Source: Apium graveolens
Lineage: Eukaryota; Streptophyta; Magnoliopsida; Apiales; Apiaceae
Length of the DNA stretch: 64,000 nucleotides
Assembly: GCF_009905375.1 (NCBI RefSeq)
Contig: NW_027417468.1
Location: 61,370-125,369 of the forward strand
Direction: 5' to 3'
Part shown: positions 46,266-60,480 of the stretch, in pieces
Position numbering within the stretch: the stretch's first letter is position 1
Layout: each line of letters begins with the position of its first letter
Program-made: the position numbers and the translations under genes
The notes under the pieces: model-generated
What the model was told of the DNA's origin: nothing
The model's input: the letters and a program-made list of their open reading frames with translations, nothing else
Databases searched by the model: none

Positions 46266-49200
46266 TTACAAGGTTGATTAGAGCCAAAATGTGGCCAAAA
46301 ATTGACTCGTGTAAAAGTGGTACCAAGTGTAGGTAAAAGGATGTCAAATTGGATGTATATGATGTTTAAATGTTAATTGTACTAATATAAGGTGTCAAGT
46401 GACACTTATAGAGCGCAAAATCACTCTAATATGGCGTAAAGTGACTTACAAGGTTGATTAGAGCCAAAATGTGGCCCAAAATTGACTCGAATAAAATTGG
46501 TACCAAGAGTTGGTAAAAGGATGTCAAATTGGACGTATACGATGTTTACATGTTAATTGTACTGATATATGGTGGAAAATGACTCTTATAGGGTGTAAAA
46601 TCACTCTAATATGGTGTAAAGTGACTAACAAGGTTGATTAGAGCCAAAATGTGGCCCAAAATTGACTCGTATAAAGTGGTACCAAGAGGTGGTAAAAGGT
46701 AATCATATTGAATATATAATGTTTACATGTATATTGTACTAATATATGGTGACAAGTGACTCTTATAGGGTGCAAAATCACTCTAATATGGTGTAAATTT
46801 AGTTACAAGGTTGATTAGTGCCAAAATGTGGCCCAAAATTGACTCGAATAAAATTGGTACCAAAAGTTGGTAAAAGAATGTCAAATTGGACGTATACGAT
46901 GTTTACATGTTAATTGTACTAATATATGGTGGAAAGTGACTCTTATAGGGTGTAAAATCACTCTAATATGGTGTAAAGTGACTAACAAGGTTGATTAGAG
47001 CCAAAATGTTGCCCAAAATTGAGTCGTATAAAGTGGTACCAAGAGGTGGTAAAAGGTAATCAAATTGAATATATAATGTTTACATGTATATTGTACTAAT
47101 ATATGGTGATAAGTGACTCTTATAGGGTGCAAAATCACTCTAATATGGTGTAAATTTAGTTACAAGGTTGATTAGAGCCAAAATGTGGCCCAAAATTGAC
47201 TCGTATAAAAGTGGTATCGAGAGGAGGTAAAAGGATGTCAAATTGGATGTATATGATGTTTACTTGTTAATAGTACTAATATATAGTGGTAAGTGACTTT
47301 TATAGGGTGCAAAATCACTGTAATATGGTGTAAAGTGACTTACAAGGTTGATTAGAGCCAAAATGTGGCCAAAAATTGACTCGTGTAAAAGTGGTACCAA
47401 GTGTAGGTAAAAGGATGTCAAATTGGATGTATATGATGTTTACATGTTAATTGTACTAATATAAGGTGTCAAGTGACACTTATAGAGCACAAAATCACTC
47501 TAATATGGTGTAAAGTGACTTACAAGATTGATTAGAGCCAAAATGTGGCCCAAAATTGACTCGCATAAAAGTGGTATCGAGAGGAGGTAAAAGGATGTCA
47601 AATTGGATGTATATGATATTTATATGTTAATAGTACTAATATATGGTGATAAGTCACTCTTATAGGGTGCAAAATCACTCTAATATGGTGTAAATTTAGT
47701 TACAAGGTTGATTAGAGCCAAAATGTGGCCCAAAATTGACTCGTATAAAAGTGGTATCGAGAGGAGGTAAAAGGATGTCAAATTGGATGTATATGATGTT
47801 TACATGTTAATAGTACTAATATATAGTGGCAAGTGACTTTTATAGGGTGCAAAATCACTCCAATATGGTGTAAAGTGACTTACAAGATTGATTAGAGCCA
47901 AAATGTGGCCCAAAATTGACTCAAATAAAATTGGTACCAAGAGTTGGTAAAAGGATGTCAAATTGGACGTATACGATGTTTACATGTTAATTGTACTAAT
48001 ATAAGGTGGAAAGTGACTCTTATAGGGTGTAAAATCACTCAAATATGGTGTAAAGTGACTAACAAGGTTGATTAGAGCCAAAATGTGGCCCAAAATTGAC
48101 TCATATAAAGTGGTACCAAGAGGTGGTAAAAGGTAATCAAATTGAATATATAATGTTTACATGTATATTGTACTAATATATGGTGACAAGTGACTCTTAT
48201 AGGGTGCAAAATAACTCTAATATGGTGTAAATTTAGTTACAAGGTTGATTAGAGCCAAAATGTGGCCCAAAATTGACTCGCATAAAGTGGTACAAAGAGG
48301 TGGTAAAAGGTAATCAAATTGAATATATAATGTTTACATGTATATTGTACTAATATATGGTGACAAGTGACTCTTATAGGGTGCAAATCACTCTAATACG
48401 GTGTAAATTTAGTTACAAGGTTGATTAGAGCCAAAATGTGGCCCAAAATTGACTCGCATAAAAGTGGTATCGAGAGGAGGTAAAAGGATGTCAAATTGGA
48501 TGTATATGATATTTATATGTTAATAGTACTAATATATGGTGATAAGTCACTCTTATAGGGTGCAAAATCACTCTAATATGGTGTAAATTTAGTTACAAGG
48601 TTGATTAGAGCCAAAATGTGGCCCAAAATTGACTCGTATAAAAGTGGTATCGAGAGGAGGTAAAAGGATGTCAAATTGGATGTATATGATGTTTACATGT
48701 TAATAGTACTAATATATAGTGGCAAGTGACTTTTATAGGGTGCAAAATCACTCCAATATGGTGTAAAGTGACTTACAAGGTTGATTAGAGCCAAAATGTG
48801 GCCAAAAATTGACTCGTGTAAAAGTGGTACCAAGTGTAGGTAAAAGGATGTCAAATTGGATGTATATGATGTTTAAATGTTAATTGTACTAATATAAGGT
48901 GTCAAGTGACACTTATAGAGCGCAAAATCACTCTAATATGGCGTAAAGTGACTTACAAGGTTGATTAGAGCCAAAATGTGGCCCAAAATTGACTCGAATA
49001 AAATTGGTACCAAGAGTTGGTAAAAGGATGTCAAATTGGACGTATACGATGTTTACATGTTAATTGTACTGATATATGGTGGAAAATGACTCTTATAGGG
49101 TGTAAAATCACTCTAATATGGTGTAAAGTGACTAACAAGGTTGATTAGAGCCAAAATGTGGCCCAAAATTGACTCGTATAAAGTGGTACCAAGAGGTGGT

Positions 49201-50064
49201 AAAAGGTAATCATATTGAATATATAATGTTTACATGTATATTGTACTAATATATGGTGACAAGTGACTCTTATAGGGTGCAAAATCACTCTAATATGGTG
49301 TAAATTTAGTTACAAGGTTGATTAGTGCCAAAATGTGGCCCAAAATTGACTCGAATAAAATTGGTACCAAAAGTTGGTAAAAGAATGTCAAATTGGACGT
49401 ATACGATGTTTACATGTTAATTGTACTAATATATGGTGGAAAGTGACTCTTATAGGGTGTAAAATCACTCTAATATGGTGTAAAGTGACTAACAAGGTTG
49501 ATTAGAGCCAAAATGTTGCCCAAAATTGAGTCGTATAAAGTGGTACCAAGAGGTGGTAAAAGGTAATCAAATTGAATATATAATGTTTACATGTATATTG
49601 TACTAATATATGGTGATAAGTGACTCTTATAGGGTGCAAAATCACTCTAATATGGTGTAAATTTAGTTACAAGGTTGATTAGAGCCAAAATGTGGCCCAA
49701 AATTGACTCGTATAAAAGTGGTATCGAGAGGAGGTAAAAGGATGTCAAATTGGATGTATATGATGTTTACTTGTTAATAGTACTAATATATAGTGGTAAG
49801 TGACTTTTATAGGGTGCAAAATCACTGTAATATGGTGTAAAGTGACTTACAAGGTTGATTAGAGCCAAAATGTGGCCAAAAATTGACTCGTGTAAAAGTG
49901 GTACCAAGTGTAGGTAAAAGGATGTCAAATTGGATGTATATGATGTTTACATGTTAATTGTACTAATATAAGGTGTCAAGTGACACTTATAGAGCACAAA
50001 ATCACTCTAATATGGTGTAAAGTGACTTACAAGATTGATTAGAGCCAAAATGTGGCCCAAAATT
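45051..50064. repeat. 14-monomer HOR, 2,507 bp, two copies
   Basis: 45051-47557 recurs at 47558-50064. Matching private variants: GACTCGCATA at 45051/47558, GATATTTATA at 45108/47615 and 46001/48508, and TTGTTAATAG at 47264/49771. The unit includes the earlier 5-mer duplication (5 + 9 monomers), so the 5-mer event came first. It ends where 50065 continues as CGAATAAAATTGG instead of CGCATAAAAGTGG. Confidence 0.92.
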
Positions 50065-53000
50065 GACTCGAATAAAATTGGTACCAAGAGTTGGTAAAAG
50101 GATGTCAAATTGGACGTATACGATGTTTACATGTTAATTGTACTAATATATGGTGCAAAGTGACTCTTATATGGTGTAAAATCACCCTAATATGGTGTAA
50201 AGTGACTAACAATGTTGGTTAGAGCCAAAATGTGGCCCAAAATTGACTCGTATAAAGTGGTACAAAGAGGTGGTAAAAGGTAATCAAATTGAATATATAA
50301 TGTTTACATGTATATTGTACTAATATATGGTGATAAGTGATTCTTATAGGGTGCAAAATCACTCTAATATGGTGTAAATTTAGTTACAAGATTGATTAGA
50401 GCCAAAATGTGGCCCAAAATTGACTCGTATAAAAGTGGTATCGAGAGGAGGTAAAAGGATGTCAAATTGGATGTATATGATGTTTACATGTTAATAGTAC
50501 TAATATATAGTGGCAAGTGACTTTTATAGGGTGCAAAATCACTCTAATATGGTGTAAAGTGACTTACAAGATTGATTAGAGCCAAAATGTGGCCCAAATT
50601 TGACTCGAATAAAATTGGTACCAAAAGTTGGTAAAAGGATGTCAAATTGGACGTATACGATGTTTACATGTTAATTGTACTAATATATGGTGGAAAGTGA
50701 CTCTTATAGGGTGTAAAATCACTCTAATATGGTGTAAAGTGACTAACAAGGTTGATTAGAGCCAAAATGTGGCCCAAAATTGACTCGTATAAAGTGGTAC
50801 CAAGAGGTGGTAAAAGGTAATCAAATTGAATATATAATGTTTACATGTATATTGTACTAATATATGGTGACAAGTGACTCTTATAGGGTGCAAAATCACT
50901 CTAATATGGTGTAAATTTAGTTACAAGGTTGATTAGAGCCAAAATGTGGCCCAAAATTGACTCGTATAAAAGTGGTATCGAGAGGAGGTAAAAGGATGTC
51001 CAATTGGATGTATATGATGTTTACATGTTAATAGTACTAATATATAGAGGCAAGTGACTTTTATAGGGTGCAAAATCACTCTAATATGGTGTAAAGTGAC
51101 TCTAATATGGTGTAAATTGACTTACAAGGTTGATTAGAGCCAAAATGTGGCCAAAAATTGACTCGTGTAAAAGTGTTACCAAGTGTAGGTAAAAGGATGT
51201 CAAATTGGATGTATATGATGTTTACATGTTAATTGTACTAATATAAGGTGTCAAGTGACACTTATAGAGCGCAAAATCACTCTAATATGGCGTAAAGTGA
51301 CTTACAAGGTTAATTGGAGCCAAATGTGGCCAAAAATTGATTCGTGTAAAAGTTGTATCAAGAGTTGGTAAAAAGATGTCACATCTAATGTATATGATGT
51401 TTACATGTTAATTGTACTAGTATATGGTGGAAAATGACTCTTATACGGTGCAAAATCACTTTAATATGGTGTATAGTTACTTACAAGGTTGATTAGAGCC
51501 AAAATGTGGCCAAAAATTGACTCATAAAAGTGGTACCAAGAGGAGGTAAAAGGATGTCAAATTGGATGTATATGATGTTTACATGTTAATTGTACTAATA
51601 TATGGTGGCAAGTGACGTTTATAGGGTTCAAAATCACTCTAATATGGTGTAAAGTGACTTACAAGATTGATTAGAGCCAAAATGTGGCCCAAAATTGACT
51701 CAAATAAAATTGGTACCAAGAGTTGGTAAAAGGATGTCAAATTGGACGTATACGATGTTTACATGTTAATTGTACTAATATATGGTGGAAAGTGACTCTT
51801 ATAGGGTGTAAAATCACTCAAATATGGTGTAAAGTGATTAACAAGGTTGATTAGAGCCAAAATGTGGGCCAAAATTGACTCGTATAAAGTGGTACCAAGA
51901 GGTGGTAAAAGGTAATCAAATTGAATATATAATGTTTACATGTATATTGTACTAATATATGGTGACACGTTACTCTTATAGGGTGTAAAATCACTCTAAT
52001 ATGGTGTAAATTTAGTTACAAGGTTGATTAGAGCCAAAATGTGGCCCAAAATTGACTCGTATAAAAGTGGTATCGAGAGGAGGTAAAAGGATGTCAAATT
52101 GGATGTATATGATGTTTACATGTTAATAGTACTAATATATGGTGATAAGTCACTCTTATAGGGTGCAAAATCACTCTAATATGGTGTAAATTTAGTTACA
52201 AGGTTGATTAGAGCCAAAATGTGGCCCAAAATTGACTCGTATAAAAGTGGTATCGAGAGGAGGTAAAAGGATGTCAAATTGGATGTATATGATGTTTATA
52301 TGTTAATAGTACTAATATATAGTGGCAAGTGACTTTTATAGGGTGCAAAATCACTCTAATATGGTGTAAAGTGACTTACAAGGTTGATTAGAGCCAAAAT
52401 ATGGCCAAAAATTGACTCGTGTAAAAGTGGTACCAAGTGTAGGTAAAAGGATGTCAAATTGGATGTATATGATGTTTACATGTTAATTGTACTAATATAA
52501 GGTGTCAAGTGACACTTATAGAGCGCAAAATCACTCTAATATAGCGTAAAGTGACTTACAAGGTTGATTAGAGCCAAAATGTGGCCCAAAATTGACTCGA
52601 AAAAAATTGGTACCAAGAGTTGTTAAAAGGATGTCAAATTGGACGTATACGATGTTTACATGTTAATTGTACTAATATATGGTGGAAAGTGACTCTTATA
52701 GGGTGTAAAATCACTCAAATATGGTGTAAAGTGACTAACAAGGTTGATTAGAGCCAAAATGTGGCCCAAAATTGGCTCGTATAAAGTGGTACCAAGAGGT
52801 GGTAAAAGGTAATCACATTGAATATATAATGTTTACATGTATATTGTACTAATATATGGTGACAAGTGACTCTTATAGGGTGCAAAATCACACTAATATG
52901 GTGTAAATTTAGTTACAAGGTTGATTAGAGCCAAAATGTGGCCCAAAATTGACTTGTATAAAAGTGGTATCGAGAGGAGGTAAAAGGATGTCAAATTGGA

Positions 53001-56000
53001 TGTATATGATGTTTACATGTTAATAGTACTAATATATAGTGGCAAGTGACTTTTATAGGGTGCAAAATCACTGTAATATGGTGTAAAGTGACTTACAAGG
53101 TTGATTAGAGCCAAAATGTGGCCAAAAATTGACTCGTGTAAAAGTGGTACCAAGTGTAGGTAAAAGGATGTCAAATTGGATGTATATGATGTTTACATGT
53201 TAATTGTACTAATATAAGGTGTCAAGTGACACTTATAGAGTTCAAAATCACTCTAATATGGTGTAAAGTGACTTACAAGATTGATTAGAGCCAAAATGTG
53301 GCCCAAAATTGACTCAAATAAAATTGGTACCAAGAGTTGGTAAAAGGATGTCAAATTGGACGTATACGATGTTTACATGTTAATTGTACTAATATATGGT
53401 GGAAAGTGACTCTTATAGGGTGTAAAATCACTCAAATATGGTGTAAAGTGACTAACAAGGTTGATTAGAGCCAAAATGTGGGCCAAAATTGACTCGTATA
53501 AAGTGGTACCAAGAGGTGGTAAAAGGTAATCAAATTGAATATATAATGTTTACATGTATATTGTACTAATATATGGTGACACGTGACTCTTATAGGGTGT
53601 AAAATCACTCTAATATGGTGTAAATTTAGTTATAAGGTTGATTAGAGCCAAAATGTGGCCCAAAATTGACTCGTATAAAAGTGGTATCGAGAGGAGGTAA
53701 AAGGATGTCAAATTGGATGTATATGATGTTTACATGTTAATAGTACTAATATATAGTGGCTAGTGACTTTTATTGGGTGCAAAATCACTCTAATATGGTG
53801 TAAAGTGACTAACAAGGTTGATTAGAGCCAAAATGTGGCCAAAAATTGACTCGTGTAAAAGTGGTACCAAGTGTAGGTAAAAGGATGTCAAATTGGATGT
53901 ATATGATGTTTACATGTTAATTGTACTAATATAAGGTGTCAAGTGACACTTATAGAGCGCAAAATCACTCTAATATAGCGTAAAGTGACTTACAAGGTTG
54001 ATTAGAGCCAAAATATGGCCAAAAATTGACTCGAATAAAATTGGTACCAAGAGTTGGTAAAAGGATGTCAAATTGGACGTATACGATGTTTACATGTTAA
54101 TTGTACTAATATATGGTGGAAAGTGACTCTTATAGGGTGTAAAATCACTCTAATATGGTGTAAAGTGACTAACAAGGTTGATTAGAGCCACAATGTGGCC
54201 CAAAATTGACTCGTATAAAGTGGTACCAAGAGGTGGTAAAAGGTAATCAAATTGAATATATAATGTTCACATGTATATTGTACTAATATATGGTGACAAG
54301 TGACTCTTATAGGGTGCAAAATCATTCTAATATGGTGTAAATTTAGTTACAAGGTTGATTAGAGCCAAAATGTGGCCCAAAATTGACTCGTATAAAAGTG
54401 GTATCGAGAGGAGGTAAAAGGATGTCAATTGGATGTATATGATGTTTACATGTTAATAGTACTAATATATGGTGATAAGTCACTCTTATAGGGTGCAAAA
54501 TCACTCTAATATGGTGTAAATTTAGTTACAAGGTTGATTAGAGCCAAAATGTGGCCCAAAATTGACTCGTATAAAAGTGGTATCGAGAGGAGGTAAAAGG
54601 ATGTCAAATTGGATGTATATGATGTTTACTTGTTAATAGTACTAATATATAGTGGTAAGTGACTTTTATAGGGTGCAAAATCACTGTAATATGGTGTAAA
54701 GTGACTTACAAGGTTGATTAGAGCCAAAATGTGGCCAAAAATTGACTCGTGTAAAAGTGGTACCAAGTGTAGGTAAAAGGATGTCAAATTGGATGTATAT
54801 GATGTTTACATGTTAATTGTACTAATATAAGGTGTCAAGTGACACTTATAGAGCACAAAATCACTCTAATATGGTGTAAAGTGACTTACAAGATTGATTA
54901 GAGCCAAAATGTGGCCCAAAATTGACTCGAATAAAATTGGTACCAAGAGTTGGTAAAAGGATGTCAAATTGGACGTATACGATGTTTACATGTTAATTGT
55001 ACTAATATATGGTGCAAAGTGACTCTTATATGGTGTAAAATCACCCTAATATGGTGTAAAGTGACTAACAATGTTGGTTAGAGCCAAAATGTGGCCCAAA
55101 ATTGACTCGTATAAAGTGGTACAAAGAGGTGGTAAAAGGTAATCAAATTGAATATATAATGTTTACATGTATATTGTACTAATATATGGTGATAAGTGAT
55201 TCTTATAGGGTGCAAAATCACTCTAATATGGTGTAAATTTAGTTACAAGATTGATTAGAGCCAAAATGTGGCCCAAAATTGACTCGTATAAAAGTGGTAT
55301 CGAGAGGAGGTAAAAGGATGTCAAATTGGATGTATATGATGTTTACATGTTAATAGTACTAATATATAGTGGCAAGTGACTTTTATAGGGTGCAAAATCA
55401 CTCTAATATGGTGTAAAGTGACTTACAAGATTGATTAGAGCCAAAATGTGGCCCAAATTTGACTCGAATAAAATTGGTACCAAAAGTTGGTAAAAGGATG
55501 TCAAATTGGACGTATACGATGTTTACATGTTAATTGTACTAATATATGGTGGAAAGTGACTCTTATAGGGTGTAAAATCACTCTAATATGGTGTAAAGTG
55601 ACTAACAAGGTTGATTAGAGCCAAAATGTGGCCCAAAATTGACTCGTATAAAGTGGTACCAAGAGGTGGTAAAAGGTAATCAAATTGAATATATAATGTT
55701 TACATGTATATTGTACTAATATATGGTGACAAGTGACTCTTATAGGGTGCAAAATCACTCTAATATGGTGTAAATTTAGTTACAAGGTTGATTAGAGCCA
55801 AAATGTGGCCCAAAATTGACTCGTATAAAAGTGGTATCGAGAGGAGGTAAAAGGATGTCCAATTGGATGTATATGATGTTTACATGTTAATAGTACTAAT
55901 ATATAGAGGCAAGTGACTTTTATAGGGTGCAAAATCACTCTAATATGGTGTAAAGTGACTCTAATATGGTGTAAATTGACTTACAAGGTTGATTAGAGCC

Positions 56001-57960
56001 AAAATGTGGCCAAAAATTGACTCGTGTAAAAGTGTTACCAAGTGTAGGTAAAAGGATGTCAAATTGGATGTATATGATGTTTACATGTTAATTGTACTAA
56101 TATAAGGTGTCAAGTGACACTTATAGAGCGCAAAATCACTCTAATATGGCGTAAAGTGACTTACAAGGTTAATTGGAGCCAAATGTGGCCAAAAATTGAT
56201 TCGTGTAAAAGTTGTATCAAGAGTTGGTAAAAAGATGTCACATCTAATGTATATGATGTTTACATGTTAATTGTACTAGTATATGGTGGAAAATGACTCT
56301 TATACGGTGCAAAATCACTTTAATATGGTGTATAGTTACTTACAAGGTTGATTAGAGCCAAAATGTGGCCAAAAATTGACTCATAAAAGTGGTACCAAGA
56401 GGAGGTAAAAGGATGTCAAATTGGATGTATATGATGTTTACATGTTAATTGTACTAATATATGGTGGCAAGTGACGTTTATAGGGTTCAAAATCACTCTA
56501 ATATGGTGTAAAGTGACTTACAAGATTGATTAGAGCCAAAATGTGGCCCAAAATTGACTCAAATAAAATTGGTACCAAGAGTTGGTAAAAGGATGTCAAA
56601 TTGGACGTATACGATGTTTACATGTTAATTGTACTAATATATGGTGGAAAGTGACTCTTATAGGGTGTAAAATCACTCAAATATGGTGTAAAGTGATTAA
56701 CAAGGTTGATTAGAGCCAAAATGTGGGCCAAAATTGACTCGTATAAAGTGGTACCAAGAGGTGGTAAAAGGTAATCAAATTGAATATATAATGTTTACAT
56801 GTATATTGTACTAATATATGGTGACACGTGACTCTTATAGGGTGTAAAATCACTCTAATATGGTGTAAATTTAGTTACAAGGTTGATTAGAGCCAAAATG
56901 TGGCCCAAAATTGACTCGTATAAAAGTGGTATCGAGAGGAGGTAAAAGGATGTCAAATTGGATGTATATGATGTTTACATGTTAATAGTACTAATATATG
57001 GTGATAAGTCACTCTTATAGGGTGCAAAATCACTCTAATATGGTGTAAATTTAGTTACAAGGTTGATTAGAGCCAAAATGTGGCCCAAAATTGACTCGTA
57101 TAAAAGTGGTATCGAGAGGAGGTAAAAGGATGTCAAATTGGATGTATATGATGTTTATATGTTAATAGTACTAATATATAGTGGCAAGTGACTTTTATAG
57201 GGTGCAAAATCACTCTAATATGGTGTAAAGTGACTTACAAGGTTGATTAGAGCCAAAATATGGCCAAAAATTGACTCGTGTAAAAGTGGTACCAAGTGTA
57301 GGTAAAAGGATGTCAAATTGGATGTATATGATGTTTACATGTTAATTGTACTAATATAAGGTGTCAAGTGACACTTATAGAGCGCAAAATCACTCTAATA
57401 TAGCGTAAAGTGACTTACAAGGTTGATTAGAGCCAAAATGTGGCCCAAAATTGACTCGAAAAAAATTGGTACCAAGAGTTGTTAAAAGGATGTCAAATTG
57501 GACGTATACGATGTTTACATGTTAATTGTACTAATATATGGTGGAAAGTGACTCTTATAGGGTGTAAAATCACTCAAATATGGTGTAAAGTGACTAACAA
57601 GGTTGATTAGAGCCAAAATGTGGCCCAAAATTGGCTCGTATAAAGTGGTACCAAGAGGTGGTAAAAGGTAATCACATTGAATATATAATGTTTACATGTA
57701 TATTGTACTAATATATGGTGACAAGTGACTCTTATAGGGTGCAAAATCACACTAATATGGTGTAAATTTAGTTACAAGGTTGATTAGAGCCAAAATGTGG
57801 CCCAAAATTGACTTGTATAAAAGTGGTATCGAGAGGAGGTAAAAGGATGTCAAATTGGATGTATATGATGTTTACATGTTAATAGTACTAATATATAGTG
57901 GCAAGTGACTTTTATAGGGTGCAAAATCACTGTAATATGGTGTAAAGTGACTTACAAGGT
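49680..57960. repeat. 27-monomer offset duplication, 4,859 bp
   Basis: About 49.68-53.10 kb recurs at about 54.54-57.96 kb. Matching variants: TTGTTAATAG (49771/54630), GGATGTCCAATTGG (50994/55853), AAAAAGATG (51370/56229) and the CGAAAAAAATTGG variant (52598/57457), each exactly 4,859 bp apart. One visible difference is CACGTTACTC (near 51967) versus CACGTGACTC. The intervening 53.1-54.5 kb is satellite of mixed order. Confidence 0.9.
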
Positions 57961-60480
57961 TGATTAGAGCCAAAATGTGGCCCAAATTTGACTCGAATAA
58001 AATTGGTACCAAAAGTTGGTAAAAGGATGTCAAATTGGACGTATACGATGTTTACATGTTAATTGTACTAATATATGGTGGAAAGTGACTCTTATAGGGT
58101 GTAAAATCACTCTAATATGGTGTAAAGTGACTAACAAGGTTGATTAGAGCCAAAATGTGGCCCAAAATTGACTCGTATAAAGTGGTACCAAGAGGTGGTA
58201 AAAGGTAATCAAATTGAATATATAATGTTTACATGTATATTGTACTAATATATGGTGACAAGTGACTCTTATAGGGTGCAAAATCACTCTAATATGGTGT
58301 AAATTTAGTTACAAGGTTGATTAGAGCCAAAATGTGGCCCAAAATTGACTCGTATAAAAGTGGTATCGAGAGGAGGTAAAAGGATGTCCAATTGGATGTA
58401 TATGATGTTTACATGTTAATAGTACTAATATATAGAGGCAAGTGACTTTTATAGGGTGCAAAATCACTCTAATATGGTGTAAAGTGACTCTAATATGGTG
58501 TAAATTGACTTACAAGGTTGATTAGAGCCAAAATGTGGCCAAAAATTGACTCGTGTAAAAGTGTTACCAAGTGTAGGTAAAAGGATGTCAAATTGGATGT
58601 ATATGATGTTTACATGTTAATTGTACTAATATAAGGTGTCAAGTGACACTTATAGAGCGCAAAATCACTCTAATATGGCGTAAAGTGACTTACAAGGTTA
58701 ATTGGAGCCAAATGTGGCCAAAAATTGATTCGTGTAAAAGTTGTATCAAGAGTTGGTAAAAAGATGTCACATCTAATGTATATGATGTTTACATGTTAAT
58801 TGTACTAGTATATGGTGGAAAATGACTCTTATACGGTGCAAAATCACTTTAATATGGTGTATAGTTACTTACAAGGTTGATTAGAGCCAAAATGTGGCCA
58901 AAAATTGACTCATAAAAGTGGTACCAAGAGGAGGTAAAAGGATGTCAAATTGGATGTATATGATGTTTACATGTTAATTGTACTAATATATGGTGGCAAG
59001 TGACGTTTATAGGGTTCAAAATCACTCTAATATGGTGTAAAGTGACTTACAAGATTGATTAGAGCCAAAATGTGGCCCAAAATTGACTCAAATAAAATTG
59101 GTACCAAGAGTTGGTAAAAGGATGTCAAATTGGACGTATACGATGTTTACATGTTAATTGTACTAATATATGGTGGAAAGTGACTCTTATAGGGTGTAAA
59201 ATCACTCAAATATGGTGTAAAGTGATTAACAAGGTTGATTAGAGCCAAAATGTGGGCCAAAATTGACTCGTATAAAGTGGTACCAAGAGGTGGTAAAAGG
59301 TAATCAAATTGAATATATAATGTTTACATGTATATTGTACTAATATATGGTGACACGTGACTCTTATAGGGTGTAAAATCACTCTAATATGGTGTAAATT
59401 TAGTTACAAGGTTGATTAGAGCCAAAATGTGGCCCAAATTGACTCGTATAAAAGTGGTTACGAGAGGAGGTAAAAGGATGTCAAATTGGATGTATATGAT
59501 GTTTACATGTTAATAGTACTAATATATGGTGATAAGTCACTCTTATAGGGTGCAAAATCACTCTAATATGGTGTAAATTTAGTTACAAGGTTGATTAGAG
59601 CCAAAATGTGGCCCAAATTGACTCGTATAAAAGTGGTATCGAGAGGAGGTAAAAGGATGTCAAATTGGATGTATATGATGTTTATATGTTAATAGTACTA
59701 ATATATAGTGGCAAGTGACTTTTATAGGGTGCAAAATCACTCTAATATGGTGTAAAGTGACTTACAAGGTTGATTAGAGCCAAAATATGGCCAAAAATTG
59801 ACTCGTGTAAAAGTGGGTACCAAGTGTAGGTAAAAGGATGTCAAATTGGATGTATATGATGTTTACATGTTAATTGTACTAATATAAGGTGTCAAGTGAC
59901 ACTTATAGAGCGCAAAATCACTTAATATAGCGTAAGTGACTTACAAGGTTGATTAGAGCCAAAATGTGGCCCAAAATTGACTCGAAAAAAATTGGTACCA
60001 AGAGTTGTTAAAAGGATGTCAAATTGGACGTATACGATGTTACATGTTAATTGTACTAATATATGGTGGAAAGTGACTCTTATAGGGTTGTAAAATCACT
60101 CAAATATGGTGTAAAGTGACTAACAAGGTTGATTAGAGCCAAAATGTGGCCCAAAATTGGCTCGTATAAAGTGGTACCAAGAGGTGGTAAAAGGTAATCA
60201 CATTGAATATATAATGTTTACATGTATATTGTACTAATATATGGTGACAAGTGACTCTTATAGGGTGCAAAATCACACTAATATGGTGTAAATTTAGTTA
60301 CAAGGTTGATTAGAGCCAAAATGTGGCCCCAAAATTGACTTGTATAAAAGTGGTATCGAGAGGAGGTAAAAGGATGTCAAATTGGATGTATATGATGTTT
60401 ACATGTTAATAGTACTAATATATAGTGGCAAGTGACTTTTATAGGGTGCAAAATCACTGTAATATGGTGTAAAGTGACTT
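55442..60480. repeat. 14-monomer HOR, 2,529 bp, two copies
   Basis: 55442-57970 recurs from 57971 (private CCCAAATTTGACTCG linker; GGATGTCC at 55853/58382). The period exceeds the 2,507-bp 14-mer by 22 bp, almost all due to the included 21-bp sub-repeat duplication. The second copy follows the first to about 60480 but gathers one-base indels from about 59440 onward. Confidence 0.88.
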
